Assembly: GCA_032718475.1 (NCBI GenBank)
Contig: JAUCBJ010004983.1
Location: 1 to 40,925, forward strand
Direction of reading: 5' to 3'
Length of the DNA: 40,925 bases
Origin: Nemertoderma westbladi
Taxonomy: Eukaryota; Xenacoelomorpha; Nemertodermatida; Nemertodermatidae
Every line of letters starts with the position of its first letter. The stretch's first letter is position 1. The notes under the pieces were generated by a model. The model did not search any database and was not told the DNA's origin. It was given only the letters and a program-made list of their open reading frames with translations. The position numbers were made by a program, and so were the translations under genes. Below, in pieces: positions 8,396-22,619 of the stretch.

Positions 8396-9025
8396 CTAAA
8401 TCCAAATCTTCATTTCAACTCGATAAGCCGGATACCTTCTAGTAAAAGGATGCCAAAAAGGTCCTTTCCAATACTCCCCATATTCTCCGTTCAAGTTACT
8501 GTTTGCGCACCAATTGTACCACCACCCTGCAGTATGATCTACGGCGCAGTTGCCGGAGTCCATCCCGTCATTATCGCGATCCTTGGTAGTGAATGGATAC
8601 CCGTTGTGATACTCCAATGCATCACCAGCAGTACCATGGTAACCGGATACATGTAGGGTGTAATTAGTTGCAGCTGAACCGATAGAGAAGTTGTTGTATT
8701 CCGCGTATTTGTGTTCGTTGTTGTAATCCACCCACTGCTCGGTTTTATCATCCCACCCCTCTCCAGTGAACCACAAATCGACTCTCAACTTCACCCCGCC
8801 TTCACTCCGCTTGTGAATCGTCTCCAACCCCAACCAAAAATTGGTATTCGGGTCGCCAAATCCTTCAACATATTCATCCCAGTCTCGATAGAAGTCAACA
8901 GATCCATCAACTCTTTGTTGAATCTTCTCCCAGCCCTGAACATGATCCGGATTGCCTTTTCTTTTGTTTAACATATTTTGGCCGGTTTGGGCGGCAGCCA
9001 GAGCTACTTCTTCTTGGTCATTATC
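8396..9025 (-). CDS. Terminal exon of a fibrinogen-related (FReD) protein
   Basis: The minus-strand acceptor TTATTGTTTTAG (AG at 9027-9026) opens a phase-0 exon of 209 codons ending in TAG (8398-8396) followed by TAA. Numbering from the Met at 8974, RVDGSVDFYRDW (21-32), NFWLGLE (45-51), YTLHVSGYHGTAGDALEYHN (105-124), the calcium-loop region DRDNDGMDS (132-140), NCA...WWYNWC (Cys143 and Cys156, the conserved C-terminal pair), NLNGEY (160-165) and the ending YRVEMKIWI are classic FReD features. Such domains are secreted and bind acetylated sugars or other ligands in innate recognition. The usual beginning of the domain (Cys, SGVY, CDM and GGGWTVIQRR) is absent; instead a lysine/asparagine-rich lead (MLNKRKGNPD) precedes GWEKIQQR. 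Missing parts would need an upstream exon, but only the minisatellite follows for 24 kb. The frame is undamaged. It could be the end of a real gene or an exon carried by the surrounding inverted-repeat unit. Confidence 0.85.
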   Translation of the reverse strand, partial: DNDQEEVALAAAQTGQNMLNKRKGNPDHVQGWEKIQQRVDGSVDFYRDWDEYVEGFGDPNTNFWLGLETIHKRSEGGVKLRVDLWFTGEGWDDKTEQWVDYNNEHKYAEYNNFSIGSAATNYTLHVSGYHGTAGDALEYHNGYPFTTKDRDNDGMDSGNCAVDHTAGWWYNWCANSNLNGEYGEYWKGPFWHPFTRRYPAYRVEMKIWI

Positions 9026-12000
9026 CTAAAACAATAATTATTGCGTAACAATCGATTATTTATCTATTTATTATAAAATATTTTAGTTTTCATCTCTGGA
9101 ATATTAGATAAAAATACGAAGCAATTTTCCATAGGTAGGCTTACTCACACATTTATTTAACAAGGCTGGTAGGCTTACTCACACATTTATTTTACAAAGG
9201 CTGGTAGACTTACTCAAACATTTATTTAACAAGGCTGGTAGGCTTACTCAAACATTTATTTAACAAAGGCTGGTAGGCTTACTCACACATTTATTTAACA
9301 AGGCTGGTAGGCTTACTCACACATTTATTTAACAAGGCTGGTAGGCTTACTCACACATTTATTTAACAGAGGCTGGTAGGCTTACTCACACATTTATTTA
9401 ACAAAGGCTGTTAGGCTTACTCACATATTTATTTAACAGAGGCTGGTAGGCTTACTCACACATTTATTTAACAAGGCTGGTAGGCTTACTCACACATTTA
9501 TTTAACAAGGCTGGTAGGCTTACTCACATATTTATTTAACAAGGCTGGTAGGCTTACTCACACATTTATTTAATAAGGCTGGTAGGCTTACTCACACATT
9601 TATTTAACAAAGGATGGTAGGCTTACTCGCACATTTATTTAACAAGGATGGTAGGCTTACTCACACATTTATTTAACAAAGGATGGTAGGCTTACTCACA
9701 CATTTAATTAACAGAGGCTGGTAGGCTTACTCACACATTTATTTTACAAAGGCTGGTAGGCTTACTCACACATTTATTTTACAAAGGCTGGTAGGCTCAC
9801 TCACACATTTATTTAATAAGGCTGGTAGGCTTACTCAAACATTTATTTAATAAGGCTGGTAGGCTTACTCACACATTTATTTTACAAAGGCTGGTAGACT
9901 TACTCAAACATTTATTTAACAAAGGCTGGTAGGCTTACTCACACATTTATTTAACAAGGCTGGTAGGCTTACTCACACATTTATTTAATAAGGCTGGTAG
10001 GCTTACTCACACATTTATTTCACAAAGGCTGGTAGACTTACTCAAACATTTATTTAACAAAGGCTGGTAGGCTTACTCACACATTTTTTTAACAAGGCTG
10101 GTAGGCTTACTCACACATTTATTTAACAAAGGCTGGTAGGCTTACTCACACATTTATTTAACAAGGCTGGTAGGCTTACTCACACATTTATTTAACAGAG
10201 GCTGGTAGGCTTACTCACACATTTATTTAACAAGGCTGGTAGGCTTACTCACACATTTATTTAACAATAGCTGGTAGGCTTACTCACACATTTATTTAAC
10301 AAGGCTGGTAGGCTTACTCACATATTTATTTAACAAGGCTGGTAGGCTTACTCACACATTTATTTAATAAGGCTGGTAGGCTTACTCACACATTTATTTT
10401 ACAAAGGCTGGTAGACTTACTCAAACATTTAGTTAACAAAGGCTGGTAGGCTTACTCACACATTTATTTAAAAAGGCTGGTAGGCTTACTCACACATTTA
10501 TTTAACAAGGCTGGTAGGCTTACTCACACATTTATTTAATAAGGCTGGTAGGCATACTCACACATTTATTTAACAAAGGCTGGTAGGCTTACTCACACAT
10601 CTATTTAACAAAGGCTGGTAGGCTTACTCACACATTTATTTAACAAGGCTGGTAGGCATACTCACACATTTATTTAACAGAGGCTGGTAGGCTTACTCAC
10701 ACATTTATTTTACAAAGGCTGATAGACTTACTCACACATTTATTTAACAAGGCTGGTCGGCTTACTCACACATTTATTTAACAAAAGCTGGTAGGCTTAC
10801 TCACACATTTATTTAATAAGGCTGGTAGGCTTACTCACACATTTATTTAACAGAGCCTGGTAGGCTTACTCACACATTTATTTTACAAAGGCTGGTAGGC
10901 TTACTCACACATTTATTTAACAAAGGCTGGTAGGCTTACTCACACATTTATTTAACAAAGGCTGGTAGGCTTACTCACACATTTATTTAACAAAGGCTGG
11001 TAGGCTTACTCACACATTTATTTAACAAGGCTGGTAGGCTTACTCACACATTTATTTAACAGAGGCTGGTAGGCTTACTCCCACATTTATTTAACAAGGC
11101 TGGTAGGCTTACTCACACATTTATTTAACAGAGACTGGTAGGCTTACTCACACATTTATTTAACAAGGCTGGTAGGCTTACTCACACATTTATTTAACAG
11201 AGGCTGGTAGGCTTACTCACACATTTATTTAACAAAGGCTGGTAGGCTTACTCACACATTTATTTAACAAAGGCTGGTAGGCTTACTCAGACATTTATTT
11301 AACAAAGGCATGTAGGCATACTCACACATATATTTAACAGAGGCTGGTAGGCTTACTCACACATTTATTTTACAAAAGCTGGTAGACTTACTCACACATT
11401 TATTTAACAAGGCTGGTAGGCTTACTCACACATTTATTTAACAAAGGCTGGTAGGCTTACTCACACATTTATTTAATAAGGTTGGTAGGCTTACTCACAC
11501 ATTTATTTTACAAAGGCTGGTAGACTTACTCACACATTTATTTAACAAGGCTGGTAGGCTTACTCACACATTTATTTAACAGAGGCTGGTAGGCTTACTC
11601 ACACATTTATTTTACAAAGGCTGGTAGGCTTACTCACACATTTATTTAACAAAGGCTGGTAGGCTTACTCACACTTTTATATAACAAGGCTGGTAGGCTT
11701 ACTCACACATTTATTTAACAAAGGCTGGTAGGCTTACTCACACATTTATTTAACAAAGGCTGGTAGGCTTACTCACACATTTATTTAACAAGGCTGGTAG
11801 GCTTACTCACACATTTATTTAACAGAGGCTGGTAGGCTTACTCACACATTTATTTTACAAAGGCTGGTAGACTTACTCACACATTTATTTAACACGGCTG
11901 GTAGGCTTACTCACACATTTATTTAACAAAGGCTGGTAGGCTTACTCACACATTTATTTAACAAAGGCTGGTAGGCTTACTCACACATTTATTTAACAAA

Positions 12001-15000
12001 GGCTGGTAGGCTTACTCACACATTTATTTAACAAAGGATGGTAGGCTTACTTGCACATTTATTTAACAAGGTTGGTAGGCTTACTCACACATTTATTTAA
12101 CAAAGGATGGTAGGCTTACTCACACATTTAATTAACAGAGGCTGGTAGGCTTACTCACACATTTATTTTACAAAGACTGGTAGGCTTACTCACACATTTA
12201 TTTTACAAAGGCTGGTAGGCTCACTCACACATTTATTTAACAAAGGCTGGTAGGCTTACTCACACATTTATTTAACAAGGCTGGTAAGGCTTACTCACAC
12301 ATTTATTTAATAAGGCTGGTAGGCTTACTCACACATCTATTTAACAAAGGCTGGTAGGCTTACTCACACATTTATTTAACAAAGGCTGGTAGGCTTACTC
12401 ACACATCTATTTAACAAAGACTGGTAGGCTTACTCACACATTTATTTAACAAAGGCTGGTAGGCTTACTCACACATTTATTTAACAAAGGCTGGTAGGCT
12501 TACTCACACATTTATTTAACAAAGGCCGGTAGGCTTACTCACACATTTATTTAACAAGGCTGGTAAGCTTACTCACACATTTATTTAACAGAGGCTGGTA
12601 GGCTTACTTACACATTTATTTAACAAAGGATGGTAGGCTTACTCACACATTTATTTAACAAAGGCTGGTAGGCTTACTCACACATTTATTTAACAAAGGC
12701 TGGTAGGCTTACTCACACATTTATTTAACAGAGGCTGGTAGGCTTACTCACACATTGATTTTACAAACGCTGATAGACTTACTCACACATTTATTTAACA
12801 AGGCTGGTAGGCTTACTCACACATTTATTTAACAATGGATGGTAGGCTTACTCACACATTTATTTAATAAGGTTGGTAGGCTTACTCACACATTTATTTT
12901 ACAAAGGCTGGTATACTTACTCACACATTTATTTAACAAGGCTGGTAGGCTTACTCACACATTTATTTAACAGAGGCTGGTAGGCTTACTCACCCATTTA
13001 TTTTACAAAGGCTGGTAGGCTTACTCACACATTTATTTAACAAAGGCTGGTAGGCTTACTCACACATTTATTTAACAAGGCTGGTAGGTTTACTCACACA
13101 TTTATTTAACAGAGGCTGGTAGGCTTACTCACATATTTATTTTACAAAGGCTGGTAGGCTTACTCACACATTTATTTAACAAAGGCTGGTAGGCTTACTC
13201 ACACATTTATTTAACAATGTCTGGTAGTCTTACTCACACATTTATTTAACAATGGCTGGTAGGCTTACTCACACATTTATTTAACAAGGCTGGTAGGCTT
13301 ACTCACACATTTATTTAACAGAGGCTGGTAGGCTTACTCACACATTTATTTTATAAAGGGTGGAAGACTTACTCACACATTTATTTAACACGGCTGGTAG
13401 GCTTACTCACACATTTATTTAACAAAGGCTGGTAGGCTTACTCACACATTTAATTAACAAAGGCTGGTAGGCTTACTCACACATTTATTTAACAAAGGCT
13501 GGTAGGCTTACTCACACATTTATTTAACAAAGGCTGGTAGGCTTACTCACACATTTATTTAACAAAGGATGGTAGGCTTACTCACACATTTATTTAACAA
13601 GGTTGGTAGGCTTACTCACACATTTATTTAACAAAGGATGGTAGGCTTACTCAAACATTTATTTAACAAAGGATGGTAGGCTTACTCACACATTTATTTT
13701 ACAAAGGCTGGTAGACTTACTCACACATTTATTTAACAAGGCCGGTAGGCTTACTCATACATTTATTTAACAAAGGCTGGTAGGCTTACTCACACATTTA
13801 TTTAACAAAGGCTGGTAGGCTTACTCACACATTTATTTAACAAAGGCTCGTAGGCTTACTCACACATTTATTTAACAAAGGCTGGTAGGCTTACTCACAC
13901 ATTTATTTAACAAAGGATGGTAGGCTTACTCACACATTTATTTAACAAGGTTGGTAGGCTTACTCACACATTTATTTAACAAAGGCTCGTAGGCTTACTC
14001 ACACATTTATTTAACAAAAGATGGTAGGCTTACTCAAACATTTATTTAACAAAGGATGGTAGGCTTACTCACACATTTATTTAACAAGGTTGGTAGGCTT
14101 ACTCACACATTTATTTAACAAAAGATGGTAGGCTTACTCAAACATTTATTTAACAAAGGATGGTAGGCTTACTCACACATTTATTTAACAAGGTTGGTAG
14201 GCTTACTCACACATTTATTTAACAAGGCTGGTAGGCTTACTCACACATTTAATTAACAAGGTTGGTAGGCTTGCTCACACATTTATTTAACAAGGCTGGT
14301 AGGCTTACTCACACATTTATTTAACAAAGGCTGGTAGGCTTACTCACACATTTATTTAATAAGGCTGGTAGGCTTACTCACACATTTATTTAACAAAGGC
14401 TGGATGGCTTACTCACACATTTATTTAACAAAGGATGGTAGGCTTACTCACACATTTATTTAACAAGGTTGGTAGGCTTACTCACACATTTATTTAACAA
14501 AAGATGGTAGGCTTACTCAAACATTTATTTAACAAAGGATGGTAGGCTTACTCACACATTTATTTAACAAGGTTGGTAGGCTTACTCACACATTTATTTA
14601 ACAAAAGATGGTAGGCTTACTCAAACATTTATTTAACAAAGGATGGTAGGCTTACTCACACATTTATTTAACAAGGTTGGTAGGCTTACTCACACATTTA
14701 TTTAACAAGGCTGGTAGGCTTACTCACACATTTAATTAACAAGGTTGGTAGGCTTGCTCACACATTTATTTAACAAGGCTGGTAGGCTTACTCACACATT
14801 TATTTAACAAAGGCTGGTAGGCTTACTCACACATTTATTTAATAAGGCTGGTAGGCTTACTCACACATTTATTTAACAAAGGCTGGATGGCTTACTCACA
14901 CATTTATTTAACAAAGGATGGTAGGCTTACTCACACATTTATTTAACAAGGTTGGTAGGCTTACTCACACATTTATTTAACAAAGGATGGTAGGCTTACT

Positions 15001-18000
15001 CAAACATTTATTTAACAAAGGATGGTAGGCTTACTCACACATTTATTTAACAGAGGCTGGTAGGCTTACTCACACATTTATTTAACAAGGCTGGTAGGCT
15101 TACTCACACATTTATTTAACAGAGGCTGGTAGGCTTACTCACACATTTATTTAACAAGGCTGGTAGGCTTACTCACACATTTATTTAACAGAGGCTGGTA
15201 GGCTTACTCACACATTTATTTTACAAAGGCTGGTAGGCTTACTCACACATTTATTTAACAAAGGCTGGTAGGCTTACTCACACATTTATTTAACAAAGGC
15301 TGGTAGGCATACTCACACATTTATTTAACAGAGGCTGGTAGGCTTACTCACACATTTATTTAACAAAGGTTGGTAGGCTTACTCACACATTTATTTAACA
15401 AGGTTGGTAGGCTTACTCACACATTTATTTAACAAAGGATGGTAGGCTTACTCAAACATTTATTTAACAAAGGATGGTAGGCTTACTCACACATTTATTT
15501 AACAAGGTTGGTAGGCTTACTCACACATTTATTTAACAAAGGCTGGTAGGCTTACTCACACATTTATTTAACAAAGGCTGGTAGGCTTACTCACACATTT
15601 ATTTAACAATGGATGGTAGGCTTACTCACACATTTATTTAATAAGTTTGGTAGGCTTACTCACACATTTATTTTACAAAGGCTGGTATACTTACTCACAC
15701 ATTTATTTAACAAGGCTGGTAGGCTTACTCACACATTTATTTAACAAGGTTGGTAGGCTTACTCACACATTTATTTAACAAAGGATGGTAGGCTTACTCA
15801 AACATTTATTTAACAAAGGATGGTAGGCTTACTCACACATTTATTTAACAAGGTTGGTAGGCTTACTCACACATTTATTTAACAAAGGCTGGTAGGCTTA
15901 CTCACACATTTATTTAACAAAGGCTGGTAGGCTTACTCACACATTTATTTAACAATGGATGGTAGGCTTACTCACACATTTATTTAATAAGTTTGGTAGG
16001 CTTACTCACACATTTATTTTACAAAGGCTGGTATACTTACTCACACATTTATTTAACAAGGCTGGTAGGCTTACTCACACATTTATTTAACAGAGGCTGG
16101 TAGGCTTACTCACACATTTATTTTACAAAGGCTGGTAGGCTTACTCACACATTTATTTAACAAAGGCTGGTAGGCTTACTCACACATTTATTTAACAAGG
16201 CTGGTAGGTTTACTCACACATTTATTTAACAGAGGCTGGTGGGCTTACTCACATATTTATTTAACAAAGGCTGGTAGGCTTACTCACACATTTATTTAAC
16301 AATGTCTGGTAGGCTTACTCACACATTTATTTAACAATGGCTGGTAGGCTTACTCACACATTTATTTAACAAGGCTGGTAGACTTACTCACACATTTATT
16401 TAACAGAGGCTGGTAGGCTTACTCACACATTTATTTTACAAAGGGTGGAAGACTTACTCACACATTTATTTAACACGGCTGGTAGGCTTACTCACACATT
16501 TATTTAACAAAGGCTGGTAGGCTTACTCACACATTTATTTAACAAAGGCTCGTAGGCTTACTCACACATTTATTTAACAAAGGCTGGTAGGCTTACTCAC
16601 ACATTTATTTAACAAAGGATGGTAGGCTTACTCACACATTTATTTAACAAGGTTGGTAGGCTTACTCACACATTTATTTAACAAAGGATGGTAGGCTTAC
16701 TCAAACATTTATTTAACAAAGGATGGTAGGCTTACTCACACATTTATTTTACAAAGGCTGGTAGACTTACTCACACATTTATTTAACAAGGCCGGTAGGC
16801 TTACTCATACATTTATTTAAAAAAGGCTGGTAGGCTTACTCACACATTTATTTAACAAAGGCTGGTAGGCTTACTCACACATTTATTTAACAAAGGCTCG
16901 TAGGCTTACTCACACATTTATTTAACAAAGGCTGGTAGGCTTACTCACACATTTATTTAACAAAGGATGGTAGGCTTACTCACACATTTATTTAACAAGG
17001 TTGGTAGGCTTACTCACACATTTATTTAACAAAGGTTGGTAGGCTTACTCAAACATTTATTTAACAAAGGATGGTAGGCTTACTCACACATTTATTTAAC
17101 AAGGTTGGTAGGCTTACTCACACATTTATTTAACAAGGCTGGTAGGCTTACTCACACATTTAATTAACAAGGTTGGTAGGCTTGCTCACACATTTATTTA
17201 ACAAGGCTGGTAGGCTTACTCACACATTTATTTAACAAAGGCTGGTAGGCTTACTCACACATTTATTTAATAAGGCTGGTAGGCTTACTCACACATTTAT
17301 TTAACAAAGGCTGGATGGCTTACTCACACATTTATTTAACAAAGGATGGTAGGCTTACTCACACATTTATTTAACAAGGTTGGTAGGCTTACTCACACAT
17401 TTATTTAACAAAGGATGGTAGGCTTACTCAAACATTTATTTAACAAAGGATGGTAGGCTTACTCACACATTTATTTAACAGAGGCTGGTAGGCTTACTCA
17501 CACATTTATTTAACAAGGCTGGTAGGCTTACTCACACATTTATTTAACAGAGGCTGGTAGGCTTACTCACACATTTATTTAACAAGGCTGGTAGGCTTAC
17601 TCACACATTTATTTAACAGAGGCTGGTAGGCTTACTCACACATTTATTTTACAAAGGCTGGTAGGCTTACTCACACATTTATTTAACAAAGGCTGGTAGG
17701 CTTACTCACACATTTATTTAACAAAGGCTGGTAGGCATACTCACACATTTATTTAACAGAGGCTGGTAGGCTTACTCACACATTTATTTAACAAAGGATG
17801 GTAGGCTTACTCACACATTTATTTAACAAGGTTGGTAGGCTTACTCACACATTTATTTAACAAAGGATGGTAGGCTTACTCAAACATTTATTTAACAAAG
17901 GATGGTAGGCTTACTCACACATTTATTTAACAAGGTTGGTAGGCTTACTCACACATTTATTTAACAAAGGCTGGTAGGCTTACTCACACATTTATTTAAC

Positions 18001-18093
18001 AAAGGCTGGTAGGCTTAATCACACATTTATTTAACAATGGATGGTAGGCTTACTCACACATTTATTTAATAAGGTCGGTAGGCTTACTCACAC

Positions 18094-19763
18094 ATTTATT
18101 TTACAAAGGCTGGTATACTTACTCACACATTTATTTAACAAGGCTGGTAGGCTTACTCACACATTTATTTAACAGAGGCTGGTAGGCTTACTTACACATT
18201 TATTTTACAAAGGCTGTTAGGCTTACTCACACATTTATTTAACAAAGGCTGGTAGGCTTACTCACACATTTATTTAACAAGGCTGGTAGGTTTACTCACA
18301 CATTTATTTAACAGAGGCTGGTAGGCTTACTCACATATTTATTTTACAAAGGCTGGTAGGCTTACTCACACATTTATTTAACAAAGGCTGGTAGGCTTAC
18401 TCACACATTTATTTAACAATTTCTGGTAGGCTTACTCACACATTTAATTAACAATGGCTGGTAGGCTTACTCACACATTTATTTAACAAGGCTGGTAGGC
18501 TTACTCACACATTTATTTAACAGAGGCTGGTAGGCTTACTCACACATTTATTTTACAAAGGGTGGAAGACTTACTCACACATTTATTTAACACGGCTGGT
18601 AGGCTTACTCACACATTTATTTAACAAAGGCTGGTAGGCTTACTCACACATTTAATTAACAAAGGCTGGTATGCTTACTCACACATTTATTTAACAAAGG
18701 CTGGTAGGCTTACTCACACATTTATTTAACAAAGGCTGGTAGGCTTACTCACACATTTATTTAACAAAGGATGGCAGGCTTACTCACACATTTATTTAAC
18801 AAGGTTGGTAGGCTTACTCAAACATTTATTTAACAAAGGATGGTAGGCTTACTCACACATTTATTTTACAAAGGCTGGTAGACTTACTGACACATTTATT
18901 TAACAAGGCCGGTAGGCTTACTCACACATTTATTTTACAAAGGCTGGTATACTTACTCACACATTTATTTAACAAGGCTGGTAGGCTTACTCACACATTT
19001 ATTTAACAGAGGCTGGTAGGCTTACTTACACATTTATTTTACAAAGGCTGTTAGGCTTACTCACACATTTATTTAACAAAGGCTGGTAGGCTTACTCACA
19101 CATTTATTTAACAAGGCTGGTAGGTTTACTCACACATTTATTTAACAGAGGCTGGTAGGCTTACTCACATATTTATTTTACAAAGGCTGGTAGGCTTACT
19201 CACACATTTATTTAACAAAGGCTGGTAGGCTTACTCACACATTTATTTAACAATTTCTGGTAGGCTTACTCACACATTTAATTAACAATGGCTGGTAGGC
19301 TTACTCACACATTTATTTAACAAGGCTGGTAGGCTTACTCACACATTTATTTAACAGAGGCTGGTAGGCTTACTCACACATTTATTTTACAAAGGGTGGA
19401 AGACTTACTCACACATTTATTTAACACGGCTGGTAGGCTTACTCACACATTTATTTAACAAAGGCTGGTAGGCTTACTCACACATTTAATTAACAAAGGC
19501 TGGTATGCTTACTCACACATTTATTTAACAAAGGCTGGTAGGCTTACTCACACATTTATTTAACAAAGGCTGGTAGGCTTACTCACACATTTATTTAACA
19601 AAGGATGGCAGGCTTACTCACACATTTATTTAACAAGGTTGGTAGGCTTACTCAAACATTTATTTAACAAAGGATGGTAGGCTTACTCACACATTTATTT
19701 TACAAAGGCTGGTAGACTTACTGACACATTTATTTAACAAGGCCGGTAGGCTTACTCACACAT
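18094..19763. repeat. Higher-order tandem duplication in the minisatellite, period 834 bp
   Basis: The rare variant CTTACACATTTATTTTACAA followed by AGGCTGTTAGG occurs at 18191 and again at 19025. The surrounding variants (AACAATTTCTGG, AAAGGGTGGAAGAC, AACACGGCTGG, GGCTGGTATGC, GGATGGCAGG, TTACTGACAC) follow in the same order in both blocks. The period is about 24 basic units. Confidence 0.8.
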
Positions 19764-22619
19764 TTATTTAACAAAGGCTGGTAGGCTTACTCACACATTT
19801 ATTTAACAAAGGCTGGTAGGCTTACTCACACATTTATTTAACAAAGGGTCGTAGGCTTACTCACACATTTATTTAACAAAGGCTGGTAGGCTTACTCACA
19901 CATTTAATTAACAAAGGCTGGTATGCTTACTCACACATTTATTTAACAAAGGCTGGTAGGCTTACTCACACATTTATTTAACAAAGGCTGGTAGGCTTAC
20001 TCACACATTTATTTAACAAAGGATGGCAGGCTTACTCACACATTTATTTAACAAAGGATGGTAGGCTTACTCAAACATTTATTTAACAAAGGATGGTAGG
20101 CTTACTCACACATTTATTTTACAAAGGCTGGTAGACTTACTGACACATTTATTTAACAAGGCCGGTAGGCTTACTCACACATTTATTTAACAAAGGCTGG
20201 TAGGCTTACTCACACATTTATTTAGCAAAGGCTGGTAGGCTTACTCACACATTTATTTAACAAAGGGTCGTAGGCTTACTCACACATTTATTTAACAAAG
20301 GCTGGTAGGCTTACTCACACATTTATTTAACAAAGGATGGTAGGCTTACTCACACATTTATTTAACAAGGTTGGTAGGCTTACTCACACATTTATTTAAC
20401 AAAGGATGGTAGGCTTACTCAAACATTTATTTAACAAAGGATGGTAGGCTTACTCACACATTTATTTAACAAGGTTGGTAGGCTTACTCACACATTTATT
20501 TAACAAGGCTGGTAGGCTTACTCACACATTTAATTAACAAGGTTGGTAGGCTTGCTCGCACATTTATTTAACAAGGCTGGTAGGCTTACTCACACATTTA
20601 TTTAACAAAGGCTGGTAGGCTTACTCACACATTTATTTAATAAGGCTGGTAGGCTTACTCACACATTTATTTAACAAAGGCTGGTAGGCTTACTCACACA
20701 TTTATTTAACAAAGGCTGGTAGGCATACTCACACATTTATTTAACAGAGGCTGGTAGGCTTACTCACACATTTATTTAACAAAGGATGGTAGGCTTACTC
20801 ACACATTTATTTAACAAGGTTGGTAGGCTTACTCACACATTTATTTAACAAAGGATGGTAGGCTTACTCAAACATTTATTTAACAAAGGATGGTAGGCTT
20901 ACTCACACATTTATTTAACAAGGTTGGTAGGCTTACTCACACATTTATTTAACAAAGGCTGGTAGGCTTACTAACACATTTATTTAACAAAGGCTGGTAG
21001 GCTTACTCACACATTTATTTAACAATGGATGGTAGGCTTACTCACACATTTATTTAATAAGGTTGGTAGGCTTACTCACACATTTATTTTACAAAGGCTG
21101 GTATACTTACTCACACATTTATTTAACAGAGGCTGGTAGGCTTACTCACATATTTATTTTACAAAGGCTGGTAGGCTTACTCACACATTTATTTAACAAA
21201 GGCTGGTAGGCTTACTCACACATTTATTTAACAATTTCTGGTAGGCTTACTCACACATTTAATTAACAATGGCTGGTAGGCTTACTCACACATTTATTTA
21301 ACACGGCTGGTAGGCTTACTCACACATTTATTTAACAAAGGCTGGTAGGCTTACTCACACATTTAATTAACAAAGGCTGGTATGCTTACTCACACATTTA
21401 TTTAACAAAGGCTGGTAGGCTTACTCACACATTTATTTAACAAAGGCTGGTAGGCTTACTCACACATTTATTTAACAAAGGATGGTAGGCTTACTCACAC
21501 ATTTATTTAACAAGGTTGGTAGGCTTACTCACACATTTATTTAACAAAGGATGGTAGGCTTACTCAAACATTTATTTAACAAAGGATGGTAGGCTTACTC
21601 AAACATTTATTTTACAAAGGCTGGTAGACTTACTGACACATTTATTTAACAAGGCCTCACACATTTATTTAACAAAGGCTGGTAGGCTTACTCACACATT
21701 TATTTAACAAAGGGTCGTAGGCTTACTCACACATTTATTTAACAAAGGCTGGTAGGCTTACTCACACATTTATTTAACAAAGGATGGTAGGCTTACTCAC
21801 ACATTTATTTAACAAGGTTGGTAGGCTTACTCACACATTTATTTAACAAAGGATGGTAGGCTTACTCAAACATTTATTTAACAAAGGATGGTAGGCTTAC
21901 TCACACATTTATTTAACAAGATTGGTAGGCTTACTCACACATTTATTTAACAAGGCTGGTAGGCTTACTCACACATTTATTTAACAAAGGCTGGTAGGCT
22001 TACTCACACATTTATTTAACAAAGGATGGTAGGCTTACTCACACATTTATTTAACAAGGTTGGTTGGCTTACTCACACATTTATTTAACAAAGGATGGTA
22101 GGCTTACTCAAACATTTATTTAACAAAGGATGGTAGGCTTACTCACACATTTATATAACAAGGTTGGTAGGCTTACTCACACATTTATTTAACAAAGGCT
22201 GGTAGGCTTACTCACACATTTATTTAACAAAGGCTTGTAGGCTTACTCACACATTTATTTAACAAAGGCTGGTAGGCTTACTCACACATTTATTTAACAA
22301 AGGCTGGTAGGCTTACTCACACATTTATTTAACAAAGGATGGTAGGCTTACTCACCCATTTATTTAACAAGGTTGGTAGGCTTACTCACACATTTATTTA
22401 ACAAAGGATGGTAGGCTTACTCAAACATTTATTTAACAAAGGATGGTAGGCTTACTCACACATTTATTTTACAAAGGCTGGTAGACTTACTCACACATTT
22501 ATTTAACAAGGCCGGTAGGCTTACTCACACATTTATTTAACAAAGGCTGGTAGGCTTACTCACACATTTATTTAACAAAGGCTGGTAGGCTTACTCACAC
22601 ATTTATTTAACAAAGGCTC

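Noticed and set aside
8450-8971. Plus-strand and other-frame open frames over the FReD exon
   Set aside because: They are shadows of the minus-strand FReD frame, which alone shows conserved motifs.
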